From positions 24,738 to 69,774 of the forward strand of contig DFQC01000003.1 of NCBI GenBank assembly GCA_002377585.1: a DNA stretch of 45,037 nt, given 5' to 3'. The translations under genes were made by a program, and so were the position numbers. This DNA is from Anaerolineales bacterium UBA3499. Its GTDB lineage: Bacteria; Chloroflexota; Anaerolineae; Anaerolineales; UBA11657. Position 1 is the first letter of the stretch. The number at the start of each line of letters is the position of its first letter. Of the stretch, positions 28,153 to 37,399 are shown piece after piece. Below the pieces are notes generated by a model that saw only the letters and a program-made list of their open reading frames with translations, was not told the origin of the DNA and did no database searches.

Positions 28153-28899
28153 GTGAACGTGAAAAATCTGCTTAAACCCAAAGTTTTTCTGGTGATACTT
28201 GTTGTCATGATAGTGATAACGATTGGAATGACTTCAATGAACGGAAATCGGTTTATTGGTGATATAACTGCTTTTGTACGAGGTGAAGAGATCGTGCACG
28301 TGGCCGAAATGAATGATGGTTCTAGTGAAAAAGATACTGCTAATGATGATGTAATAATAGATGAATCAGAACGGGATGATGAAGCAGTGAATGCAGAAAT
28401 GAACAATGCTATCAACTGCTTGGATCAGGCATATTCGGCATTTTACAATCCCTTTGTACAGAGTCATGAAGCGTACGAAGAATTGATACTGCCCCTCTGG
28501 GATGAATCTATTTCTGACGAAGACAGGTTGGATAGACTTGCTAAAGCAAAGTATGCTGCGCAGGCATTGCAATCGCAATTGCTACGCGTGTCGCCTCCAA
28601 ATTGTCTCTCTAGTATTACAGATACATCCTTAAGGAATATGGGGGCAAAGGTTCTCACTAATCTTGATTTCATAAGGTTTGAGGAGAATCTAAACGATTG
28701 GTATTCGAAAGCTTTGAACTATTTGCAATCGTCATCAGATTGCTTTGATTCGATGATTGCATATGAAGGATCAGAGACTCTAGATGATTATGTTGAAAAT
28801 ACATGTGAACCCATGATGAGTGATTTAGACCAGTATTACGATGCAGTAGCGAATATAGACAAATTCTCAGAACGAGTGCGATTGGAGATGGAAGAATAA
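28153..28899 (+). CDS. Hypothetical membrane-anchored extracytoplasmic protein
   Basis: A 248-aa protein not recognised as a known family. It has one N-terminal hydrophobic helix (about 10-28) after a short basic start, which should act as a signal anchor. A strongly acidic linker follows (about 45-80), then a mostly helical domain with four cysteines (C89, C151, C197, C218) that could form two disulfides outside the cell. There is no lipobox cysteine. The start is GTG at 28153, with AGGA four bases upstream; a GTG two codons later is also possible. It follows the radical SAM gene by 24 bases. Confidence 0.65.
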   Translation: MNVKNLLKPKVFLVILVVMIVITIGMTSMNGNRFIGDITAFVRGEEIVHVAEMNDGSSEKDTANDDVIIDESERDDEAVNAEMNNAINCLDQAYSAFYNPFVQSHEAYEELILPLWDESISDEDRLDRLAKAKYAAQALQSQLLRVSPPNCLSSITDTSLRNMGAKVLTNLDFIRFEENLNDWYSKALNYLQSSSDCFDSMIAYEGSETLDDYVENTCEPMMSDLDQYYDAVANIDKFSERVRLEMEE

Positions 28900-28958
28900 C
28901 ATAGGATGTATTGCATAGAAATCAACTGGCCATTATTTAGATAATAGGAGGGGTTGCT

Positions 28959-29888
28959 ATGAGCGAAAGTATTCTGGATGTATATCAGGAGAGAGAATAT
29001 CCGTATACGTACTCTGCGGCACATGAGCCAATAGCTGAAGTTGATCCTGGGCAGACTGTCCGAATACATTGTGTCGATTGTTTTGAAAATTTGTTGGTAG
29101 AGGAAGACCAGAAATTTTCTGATGTTTGCGAGTATCCTTACTTGAATCCCCAGGCAGGCCCTATTTTTGTGAATGGTGCCGAGGATGGAGATACTCTTTT
29201 GGTGCATATTGAAGATATCGAAATTACTCGCGATTGGGCTGTCACTGGTTTGGTACCTAAATTCGGACTACTAACACCAACTGCAGTTACGGAAATGTTG
29301 ACAGAATCTATTCCAGACATAGTGCGCAAGTTGCCTATTCGTGATAATCGGGTTTGGTTTGGTGATCTCAGTACTGAATTAGCCCCATTTATGGGTACTA
29401 TTGGTACAGCGCCAAAACTCGAAGCGATCAATGCGCTTACTCCTGCGCACTATGGGGGTAACATGGATTGTCCCGAGACATGTGCTGGTAACACCGTGCA
29501 TTTACCGGTTTTGAACGAAGGCGCTTTGTTTTTTTGTGGTGATGGACACGCCACTCAAGGTCATGGTGAGATTGGGGGCGTTGCTTGTGAAGTGCCGGTT
29601 AATTTAGTTTGTCGTTTCGAGCTTATAAAAGGCAAAGCTATTGGATGGCCAAGGATAACCAACGACGATTATATGATGGTTGTGGGGAGTGCTAGACCAC
29701 TTGAAGATGCGACAAGAATTGCATGTACGGGTTTGGTTGACTGGGTATCTACAGAATATGATATGAATACTACTGATGCTCTGCTATGGATTACTCAGAT
29801 CTTGGAGCTCAGAGTTGGTAATGTTTGTGATCCTAACTATTCGGTGGTAGCTGCAGTGGAGCGCAGATTGCTCGAGGCAAGGCCATAG
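28959..29888 (+). CDS. Acetamidase/formamidase family amidohydrolase
   Basis: A 309-aa cytoplasmic hydrolase of the FmdA/AmdA family, which splits formamide or acetamide to ammonia and formate or acetate. Family segments include NPQAGPIFVNGAEDGDTL, the HYGGNMDCPE block and GALFFCGDGHATQGHGEIGG with its His and Asp residues. A strong ribosome-binding site, AGGAGGGG (28946-28953), lies five bases before the ATG. Its neighbours are a DUF1028 protein and a formyl-THF cyclo-ligase-like protein, so formate or one-carbon use is possible. The true amide substrate is not shown by the sequence. Confidence 0.9.
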   Translation: MSESILDVYQEREYPYTYSAAHEPIAEVDPGQTVRIHCVDCFENLLVEEDQKFSDVCEYPYLNPQAGPIFVNGAEDGDTLLVHIEDIEITRDWAVTGLVPKFGLLTPTAVTEMLTESIPDIVRKLPIRDNRVWFGDLSTELAPFMGTIGTAPKLEAINALTPAHYGGNMDCPETCAGNTVHLPVLNEGALFFCGDGHATQGHGEIGGVACEVPVNLVCRFELIKGKAIGWPRITNDDYMMVVGSARPLEDATRIACTGLVDWVSTEYDMNTTDALLWITQILELRVGNVCDPNYSVVAAVERRLLEARP

Positions 29889-29998
29889 CATAGCTAGCAT
29901 CTTCTGTCTTGTGATAATTATATATTGTATGTCTAACTAATACGGAATGCTTGGCTATGTGGACACTATATAAAAAATAGTTGATATTGTGAGAGCGA

Positions 29999-30892
29999 AT
30001 GTCAATCAGTGTTAATACTTTTTCAATAGTAGCATCTGACCCAAAAGACAACTCAGTTGGTGTAGCTGTTGCTAGCAAATTTCTTGCGGTTGGTTCTATT
30101 GTTTCTTGGGCAAAATCGGAGGTTGGAGCAATTGCGACACAGGCCCATGCTAAGATTGGATTTGGTCCTTATGGGTTACAGATGTTAGAAGAAGGTCATT
30201 CAGCATCTGAAGTGTTATCGGAACTGATTTGCAATGATCCGGGGGCCGCAACGAGACAGCTTGCAATTGTTGACGCACATGGTGGTGTTGCTGCGCATAC
30301 AGGTATAAAGTGTCATGAATGGGCGGGTCATCTAATAGGCGAGTATTACTCTTGTCAGGGTAATATTTTAGTTGGTCCGGAAACTTTAGATGCTATGGAA
30401 GCTAGTTTTGTTTCTACCGCAGGCGAGTTGGCTGATAGGCTTGTAGCTGCTCTCGAAGCTGGGGATGCAGTGGGAGGAGACAGTAGAGGTAAACAGTCGG
30501 CAGCGATTGTGGTGGTGAAACCAGGTGGTGGTTACGGAGGTGATACTGATCGTTATATGGACTTGCGTGTCGACGATCATCACGATCCGGTAAAAAAGCT
30601 TGGTAGGCTGGTAGAAATGCACCATCTTTTCTTTGGAAGTGCCGTGGTTTCGGATATGATCATAATTGATCAGCAAATTGCAACAGAGTTGCAATTGTTG
30701 CTAAAAGGTGAAGGGTACGATGTGGCAGATGAAATAGGTGAATGGAATGAAGCTTCTAAGCAAGCATTTTGGTCATTTGTGGGTAGGGAGAATCTTGAAG
30801 AGCGTTGGAAAATTGAAGGCGATACTGACTGTATAGATTTGGTGATGCTCGAATATTTGCGGCATAAATTCAATTCTATAAACTTGAGTTAA
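29999..30892 (+). CDS. DUF1028 family putative Ntn-type hydrolase
   Basis: A 297-aa protein of the DUF1028 family, which is predicted to have an Ntn-hydrolase-like fold. The N-terminal segment MSISVNTFSIVASD and SVGVAVASKFLAVGS are typical, as are GDSRGKQSAAIVVV and a DLRVDDH motif. The last 80 residues are an extra C-terminal region with acidic and aromatic residues, often seen as a peptidoglycan-binding-like tail in the family. It stands 110 bases after the acetamidase gene on the same strand. Members often lie beside amidohydrolases and peptidases, but no reaction is proven. Confidence 0.85.
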   Translation: MSISVNTFSIVASDPKDNSVGVAVASKFLAVGSIVSWAKSEVGAIATQAHAKIGFGPYGLQMLEEGHSASEVLSELICNDPGAATRQLAIVDAHGGVAAHTGIKCHEWAGHLIGEYYSCQGNILVGPETLDAMEASFVSTAGELADRLVAALEAGDAVGGDSRGKQSAAIVVVKPGGGYGGDTDRYMDLRVDDHHDPVKKLGRLVEMHHLFFGSAVVSDMIIIDQQIATELQLLLKGEGYDVADEIGEWNEASKQAFWSFVGRENLEERWKIEGDTDCIDLVMLEYLRHKFNSINLS

Positions 30893-30939
30893 CGCATAAT
30901 GCTAATGTTATTTATGGCACTGCCGGGAACTGTGAAGTA

Positions 30940-31668
30940 ATGGACAAGATGTCGGCTAGAAAGTTGGTTTGGGAGCAATTAAAGGATGTTGCAATACCCG
31001 ATAGCAGATTCCATTTGGATTTTAATCAGTTCATACCTGATTTTCATGATAGTGATATTGCCCGGAACAATTTAGTTGAATTAGATTTATATAAGTCAGC
31101 CAATACTGTGTTTGTCACTCCAGACAATTGCTTAGAGGGGGTTAGAGAACAGATATTGATAGATGGTAAAACCCAAATTATGCCGACCTATGGTATACGG
31201 CGTGGCTTCGTTGTGGTGTCGCCTGAAGATGTTGGCGAGGATATGGTTAGTTATTCCGTATGTCTTGACAATATTGAAAAAACAGGTCACTATGTTAGTC
31301 TCAGTCAAATAAGAGATAACTACAAATTAGACATATTGATTACTGGAGCATCAGCTGTGAATTATTCTGGTGTTAGATTCGGCAAGGGCCACGGATTTTT
31401 TGATTTGGAATGGGCGATGTTATGTCAGATAGGAGTAGTGTCGGATAGTACTCCAGTCATTGCTTTTGTTCATGAGTCACAATTGGTAGCTGTAAAGTTA
31501 GAAGTGGATGAGTTTGATACCGTGTGTGACTATATCGTTACTCCTAAGCGTGTTGTCAATGTTGAAGGACATCCCAAGCCTACTTCTGGGATTATTTGGA
31601 ATAAGTTGTCAGATGGGATGATGAATGATATTCCACCATTGCAAGAGTTAAAACTTATTGACCCATAA
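30940..31668 (+). CDS. 5-formyltetrahydrofolate cyclo-ligase-like protein (MTHFSD type)
   Basis: A 242-aa protein related to 5-formyl-THF cyclo-ligase. The diagnostic C-terminal block reads GVRFGKGHGFFD (144-155), close to the GxRxGxGxGxYD loop of the enzyme. The following DLEWAM is more like the MTHFSD subgroup than canonical YgfA/FAU1. The N-terminal half has the KLVWEQL start of the family. The canonical reaction is ATP-dependent conversion of 5-formyl-THF to 5,10-methenyl-THF, but the subgroup has not been shown to do it. It lies downstream of an acetamidase/formamidase and DUF1028. Its end is two bases from the stop codon of the opposing gene. Confidence 0.78.
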   Translation: MDKMSARKLVWEQLKDVAIPDSRFHLDFNQFIPDFHDSDIARNNLVELDLYKSANTVFVTPDNCLEGVREQILIDGKTQIMPTYGIRRGFVVVSPEDVGEDMVSYSVCLDNIEKTGHYVSLSQIRDNYKLDILITGASAVNYSGVRFGKGHGFFDLEWAMLCQIGVVSDSTPVIAFVHESQLVAVKLEVDEFDTVCDYIVTPKRVVNVEGHPKPTSGIIWNKLSDGMMNDIPPLQELKLIDP

Positions 31669-31670
31669 TT

Positions 31671-34556
31671 TCATTTTTCTAGTACTAATGGAAGTAGTTT
31701 AATAGTGTTATCAAAAGTATCACTATTTAGTCCCTCGCTTATTACTAGACGATTGTTGCTAGAAGGGTTATAAACGCCGGCAGAAAGTTGGTATTGTCCG
31801 GATTGCAGGTTGCTAATATCTATTACGATAGGATCGCTGTATGCCTCATCGGGAGCCCACCACGAAGTTGGGTACTGATATGAGTTGGGCATCGTGTCGA
31901 TTTGGGCAACTAGTTTGTCGTTATCCCATAAGTGCACAAAGTATTTGTAGTCAGTATCTATCTGCCCCAGTGCCTTCCAGTGTAATGTCAAATGCAATTG
32001 ACTAGCGTTATGGTTTGTATCATAACCTGCTAATTTTATCTTATCTCCAAAAACCGCATTTACAGAATGGGCCATATTCGGCGAATTAAATGTGCGCTTC
32101 CTAGGATTGACCGTAAGATTATCGGAGAAAGTTAGCATACGTGTAGCATTTGACAAATTTCTAGCATATAAGGTTAGTTGATATTTCCCAGGTGATAAGT
32201 CTGTTGGTATACGTAGCTTGTATGACTCCTTGAAAAATGTGTTGCTGGGTATAGCATTTGTAGATGACTGTGGAAGTAACTTAGTAGTTTGTTCAAATAC
32301 AATAGTGTTATCAGTTGCTAAATGTCTCGTTTCGGCACTAGAATCATCGGAAATTAATGTAGATAATACTTCAGATGCTGAGAGCTCTGTTTCTAATATG
32401 TCATCAGTGACTAACTTCCATTCTATGATTAGCGAATCTAAACTGGAGTGATGCCGGAGTGCTTTCCAGTTGGCAATAATATTTAGTGGTTGTCCTTGTG
32501 TGAGTGTACTGTCCATTGAAAAACTGTCTAGATCTAAATTGTTTGGCATACTAGCTAATGGTATGGCGGTGCGGCGAAACTGTAGTAGATTTGGACTGGT
32601 AGTAGTCGCACCGATAATTTCTGACTGGCCTGCTTCATTGTACATGCTAAAACGAAGATACAGAGGGCCTGAGTGAGGCACATCTTGACTAATTTGAAAA
32701 TCCAATTGGCTCAGTATATGTTCGCCAGGCTGCCGTTGGTTGTCGGTTGTCCCAGGAGGGTCCACTTGTCCGTATTTCATTCCATCGCTGTCTATTAATT
32801 GGACTGAGAATTTGTTTTGGGATGGATTAGGCATATCTGTCCGCCAAAGCATGTGTATAGTCCAGGGTTTTCCAGGTGAAGGCATGCTGTTAGGAACTTC
32901 ACGTAAAAATCCTAAGACCGTTGCCCCATTAGAGAACTGTACAGGGTGTACTAATGGCAAGTCAGGTCTAAATTGGTCAGATGATGGTAGATGGGCAATT
33001 GCAAACCAGGTAAAAATAGTTTCGTTGTTAGAAAATAGGAAGGGTCGTACATTATAGTTGAATGGTGCAAGGAGTGTGGCACCGTTTGTAGGCAATGGAA
33101 CCCCGTACCCATCCCATACTACTCGAATATTATTGGATTTAGTTAGCATTAGTGCTTCCCAATGCCTACAACCAACGCATTGTAATGTTTGTAGAGGTGG
33201 GTTAGAAGCGAGTATTATTACTTCCTGATTGTTGGCAGTTGCAATCTGCTTGGCATAACTAAGTGCATCGGCACTGTCATCAAGTGTATTTTGTCCCGAG
33301 TACAGTGATTTTAAGCCGGTATCTGCACGATAATCATATTGTAAATGTGCCCGCATTAGAATTGCGGTAGCGCCTAATAGTGCGAGAATTGTGGGTATAA
33401 CTAGCAATTTAGTATGTAATAGTCCACGCCAATTCCAAAACCAGGATAGACGGCTCTTTTTGGATTCGCGTACTAATACTCCGCCTATAAATGCGGCTTG
33501 GATTAGTGATGCATTGCCCATGGTCATCCATATGCACCAATTCAGCTCTACTCCTTTCGCGAAAAATAGTGTTTCGGTAATGGTTTTTATCAAAGGAGTG
33601 GAGAGGGCAATAACCACAATTGGCACTAAGAAAAATCCTGTCACTGCTAAAAGACCTGGCAAGCCATCTTTCCGGACAAGCCCACGTGTGGTCAACCACA
33701 GAGTAGCCACAATTGTTAGAATGCTCAAAGCAGGTATCGAAGGAACATCTTGAGCGAATGTATCGAATGAACCACTTAATGCGGAATGGATCATATGTAT
33801 TACTTCCTGCCAACCAGGCGCATCACGATGGGGTATTTGTCGGAGATATTCTAAAGTAGAGATATGTCTGTACAAGCCAATAATCCATGGCCCCATGAGC
33901 ACAAGTGATATTAGACCACTTAGTAGAATTTGGATGACGATGTGGCGTCGATTGCTTTGGGAATGTCTCCATGCATGTAACCAACCTATGAACGCCATTG
34001 GTGCCAGGAGGAACAGAGTAGGATGGCATTGGCCAGCCAGAGATAGCATGGGTAAGTGAGCGAGTCTTCCAGAAGTTTTTCCCCTATAAAAACCCTGCAA
34101 TATTGTGAGCAGAAATAACATGACAAATGGAGGTGCTAGATTAGGATTCCATATGAAGCGGCTATGGTGTACTGTCATGGGATTGATTGCAAGAAATAAG
34201 GCAGCTAGCAATCCTGTGATTGGGCCAAAATAACGTCGCCCGATTAATTGAACTAGTGCAATAGCGACGAGGTTTACCACGGCGGTAAACATTCTTGCGA
34301 TTCTTGGGTTATCATCTAGGCTGTAAGGAAGTGCATACAAATAAATAGTTAATGGCGAGTGTTTCAGGCTGCCGACGGACATCCTTGTCCCCAGTATTTG
34401 CCAGTCACCATCGCGAGCAAAATTCGAGGCTAATACGCTGATACGTTCTTGGTCGGCCATAAATGGGTCTGCGCCTATATCGTTTAATCGCAACCAAGAT
34501 GCTAGTAAGAGTATTGCGGTTCCTATCAGTATTAATTTATTTCTTGTGATGACCAT
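31671..34556 (-). CDS. GT39-like glycosyltransferase with three C-terminal beta modules
   Basis: A 961-aa membrane protein. The first half (about 1-420) has the GT-C plan, with acidic residues D35 and E37 in FMADQERIS after helix 1 and a SRFIWNPNLAPP segment typical of PMT_2 relatives. The second half is extracytoplasmic and holds three related beta-rich modules at about 535-660, 670-815 and 830-950. The last has the clearest pattern (YFVHLWD, YPTSWWAPDEAYSD, SGQYQLSAGVYN). It is the downstream member of a two-gene minus-strand unit, 12 bases after the 935-aa protein gene. The acceptor is unknown; long C-terminal soluble parts suggest work on a bulky surface polymer or protein. Confidence 0.78.
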   Translation of the reverse strand: MVITRNKLILIGTAILLLASWLRLNDIGADPFMADQERISVLASNFARDGDWQILGTRMSVGSLKHSPLTIYLYALPYSLDDNPRIARMFTAVVNLVAIALVQLIGRRYFGPITGLLAALFLAINPMTVHHSRFIWNPNLAPPFVMLFLLTILQGFYRGKTSGRLAHLPMLSLAGQCHPTLFLLAPMAFIGWLHAWRHSQSNRRHIVIQILLSGLISLVLMGPWIIGLYRHISTLEYLRQIPHRDAPGWQEVIHMIHSALSGSFDTFAQDVPSIPALSILTIVATLWLTTRGLVRKDGLPGLLAVTGFFLVPIVVIALSTPLIKTITETLFFAKGVELNWCIWMTMGNASLIQAAFIGGVLVRESKKSRLSWFWNWRGLLHTKLLVIPTILALLGATAILMRAHLQYDYRADTGLKSLYSGQNTLDDSADALSYAKQIATANNQEVIILASNPPLQTLQCVGCRHWEALMLTKSNNIRVVWDGYGVPLPTNGATLLAPFNYNVRPFLFSNNETIFTWFAIAHLPSSDQFRPDLPLVHPVQFSNGATVLGFLREVPNSMPSPGKPWTIHMLWRTDMPNPSQNKFSVQLIDSDGMKYGQVDPPGTTDNQRQPGEHILSQLDFQISQDVPHSGPLYLRFSMYNEAGQSEIIGATTTSPNLLQFRRTAIPLASMPNNLDLDSFSMDSTLTQGQPLNIIANWKALRHHSSLDSLIIEWKLVTDDILETELSASEVLSTLISDDSSAETRHLATDNTIVFEQTTKLLPQSSTNAIPSNTFFKESYKLRIPTDLSPGKYQLTLYARNLSNATRMLTFSDNLTVNPRKRTFNSPNMAHSVNAVFGDKIKLAGYDTNHNASQLHLTLHWKALGQIDTDYKYFVHLWDNDKLVAQIDTMPNSYQYPTSWWAPDEAYSDPIVIDISNLQSGQYQLSAGVYNPSSNNRLVISEGLNSDTFDNTIKLLPLVLEK

Positions 34557-34568
34557 AATATGTGTGTA

Positions 34569-37376
34569 TCAGTTAATGGCTAGTTCTAACATGTGTAGTG
34601 AATTATGCAAGACATTATTACCACTGTTATCAACCACATGAAGACGTGTTCCTGACCCAGGGTCGTATATTCCAACATGAAGATTGTACTTGGGATTTTT
34701 GAGCTCATCAATTGGTATTTGATGAGTGTCAATTATTACTTCGCCGGGTCGCCATAATCCCATAGGGTAAGTGCCTTGGCGTGGAGGCGAATCATGGCCT
34801 AGTATGAAATTGTTGGTTTCGTCATATATGTGTATGAATACTACTCCATCTACTAATGACGGTTCTGTTGAATTCCAGTATAAAGTCAGACTTAGGATAT
34901 TGTTATTTATTTCATGAGTGAATCCAGATAGTGATACAGGACCCACATTAGCATTAATGATTGTAGCAGTTTCCGGAATTAGTGGAGTGTCTTTACTAAT
35001 AATAGATATGCGGTCAATGATAGCTTCTCCGATTCGATTATCCGTTTGTTTGTCGTATACTGCAATTAACACATCAAGGGCAATAGGGGTTGTCAGTATT
35101 GTGGGGGCATAAAGAACATATTCGTCACGAACAATACTATTTGTGTCCCATGACATTGTAGTGTGATAAGGAAATGATGCTCCACCAAGTTTATGGTCAG
35201 TCTGTATGATTTTCTTGCCGTTTTGATCTAGTAGTTGGATTGAACCATGATATTCAGAAATGACAGGGTCGTTAATAGACCAGTAAAGATTGATAAAGAG
35301 TGGCTCTCCAGGTTCAACGGCACCAATATTACTATGTGATTGTAGGGTTAACTCATTTCCGAACTGTATGTTGTCAGCGCTGCTTTCTTTGGGGACATGA
35401 GTTTCAATTGGTGGAGGAACGCTGTTGTCAGCAATATAGGGTAATGCCAAGATTAGTCCACTGCTAATAGTTATGACGCCTAGTGATTTGGCGATTAGCA
35501 GGGTGTCTCTAGTAATTATCCTTTTATATGTTTCAGTGAGCATAAAAGCAGAAAAGAGTATCAAAGGCCCATATATTGGTACTCTAAATCGAGAAACAAC
35601 ATGGAACATCACTGTTGTAATGCATAGTACTCCTATCATAGATAGGAGAAGCAATCTCCCTGGTTTATGCATGTTTCTTTGGCTTATGGCTAGTTGAATG
35701 CCTGTAAATGCTAGTACTGCAAGAACGCCAAATCGTATCGGTAAATATCTCAATAATGGGGATATGTTGGTGCCTTCTTTATAGAAATCAACATTATTTG
35801 GTATCTCCAGATTGCCCCAATAAAGAGCTGTTTTGCGAGCCATAAGTCCTAACCAACGTTTAGGGTTGTCTAGAATGTCGGTCATAGTTTGCTCAACAAA
35901 GGTGGTCTTTCCTCTGTTTACTAGTTCATGAGTAGCTAGAAATGCGGGCGAGTATTGCCCTATTCCAGCCGAATCTCGGTTGTTGCCTAGATATAAAGTG
36001 ACGGGACCATTTGCAGAAAACAGTTGTAATTGGCCACTATGTTGAAAGTTGTGAAAAGTGACTGGTAGAATCGGGACGAATGTTATTGCTAGCATCGTAA
36101 ATATCTTAGAGAATTGAATAGGCAACTTATAGGTTTCTAATTGGGACTTAATCGATATGAGTATGAATGGAAGTATTCCTAGGAAAGCTGGACGTATGAC
36201 GGAAGCTAGGCCTAACAATAGTGTACAGATAAGCCAGGACGGTTGTGTAGTGGATATACAGTTTTTCGATCTAATGGTTGACCACCATGCGCACAATATC
36301 CAAACGGTGAAATGAGCCTCGATTGCGTGAGTTAGCAATTGTGCATCATAGAAGATTAATTGAGGGCAGATGGCCCAAACAATCATTGATAAACGGCCTG
36401 TATGCTTATTAAAAATCTCCTTCCCTAGAAAGTAGACTGCAATTGAGGATAAAGATCCGGAAAGTATTTGCAGAAACTGGAATGATCTTAAGCTATCTCC
36501 AAAGAGTAGGTGCAATGTACCTAAGAGCCAAGTAAAGCCTGGTTGTCTGTAAAAATCAATATCTCCGGGCCATAACCCACGCATTAAATCTCGCGCGTCG
36601 GCTTCGTATACTAACTGATCAGACCCATTAGGTAAGGCATCGAATTCTATGAGGCCACTAATTAGGTCGTTGAGGTATATCAGTCGAAGTATGAAGGCTA
36701 ATATTACAGCTAGTATTATAAAAAGTTTTTCATCACTAGTACACGAATGGAAATATCGCAATAGTATTGTGATGATTACGAATCCAACGATAAATGCTAC
36801 TGTCAAGGTAAATAAGTCCTGTAGGTATCGCAATGCAACAGCAGTGACTGCATGACTGTTCTTCAATGATGATGGAAATAAATATTTGGTTGGGATCAAT
36901 CGAATTCCCATTGAAGTTTCCCACTTTAGGCCATCAGAAAAATAGTTATTGTTTATATCAGCATGTGATAGGCGAAACATTATGGGATTTAGACCTTGAA
37001 CTAGCTCGGTTTGTACGCTTTTTGGGTGTTGTTCTTCATTTGCGATTGAGCTTATAACTGTCTGTCCATTTAGTACCAAATGTGCATCCAGGTCATGTGG
37101 AACAGATAGATGTATGATAGCTTTATTATTTGACCATATATAACCTTCCCATTTGACATCGATTGAACCGTTGTAGACTCCATAGTGATCGTTGCTGCTG
37201 ATAGTTATAAGTTTTTCGACACGCGATATAGGTGGTATACCTTGCTCAGCATCTCTGTAATAAGTTGCTAATAGGCCTTGATTGACTGTTGATTTGTCAA
37301 GTTGTACTATACCTATTATTAGGCATAGTACTAGTAACAGTAGGTGTGGTATACGTTTGTAGACATAGTTGATCAT
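34569..37376 (-). CDS. GT39-like glycosyltransferase with N-terminal PA14-like domain and two C-terminal beta modules
   Basis: A 935-aa membrane protein with an unusual domain order. After one signal-anchor helix there is a PA14-like domain (about 34-160) with GLLATYY, VKWEGYIW and AHLVLNGQTVI, the strand set seen in carbohydrate-binding PA14 folds. The GT-C helices follow (about 185-660), with D253 in GSDQLVYEADARDL in place of the usual Asp-Glu pair. Two beta modules end the protein (about 668-795 and 808-932; the second has YPMGLWRPGEVIID and KYNLHVGIYD). Its start codon is only 23 bases from that of the DUF2344 gene on the other strand. Confidence 0.75.
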   Translation of the reverse strand: MINYVYKRIPHLLLLVLCLIIGIVQLDKSTVNQGLLATYYRDAEQGIPPISRVEKLITISSNDHYGVYNGSIDVKWEGYIWSNNKAIIHLSVPHDLDAHLVLNGQTVISSIANEEQHPKSVQTELVQGLNPIMFRLSHADINNNYFSDGLKWETSMGIRLIPTKYLFPSSLKNSHAVTAVALRYLQDLFTLTVAFIVGFVIITILLRYFHSCTSDEKLFIILAVILAFILRLIYLNDLISGLIEFDALPNGSDQLVYEADARDLMRGLWPGDIDFYRQPGFTWLLGTLHLLFGDSLRSFQFLQILSGSLSSIAVYFLGKEIFNKHTGRLSMIVWAICPQLIFYDAQLLTHAIEAHFTVWILCAWWSTIRSKNCISTTQPSWLICTLLLGLASVIRPAFLGILPFILISIKSQLETYKLPIQFSKIFTMLAITFVPILPVTFHNFQHSGQLQLFSANGPVTLYLGNNRDSAGIGQYSPAFLATHELVNRGKTTFVEQTMTDILDNPKRWLGLMARKTALYWGNLEIPNNVDFYKEGTNISPLLRYLPIRFGVLAVLAFTGIQLAISQRNMHKPGRLLLLSMIGVLCITTVMFHVVSRFRVPIYGPLILFSAFMLTETYKRIITRDTLLIAKSLGVITISSGLILALPYIADNSVPPPIETHVPKESSADNIQFGNELTLQSHSNIGAVEPGEPLFINLYWSINDPVISEYHGSIQLLDQNGKKIIQTDHKLGGASFPYHTTMSWDTNSIVRDEYVLYAPTILTTPIALDVLIAVYDKQTDNRIGEAIIDRISIISKDTPLIPETATIINANVGPVSLSGFTHEINNNILSLTLYWNSTEPSLVDGVVFIHIYDETNNFILGHDSPPRQGTYPMGLWRPGEVIIDTHQIPIDELKNPKYNLHVGIYDPGSGTRLHVVDNSGNNVLHNSLHMLELAIN

Positions 37377-37399
37377 GTCAGGGTATTATAGTATGTAAC

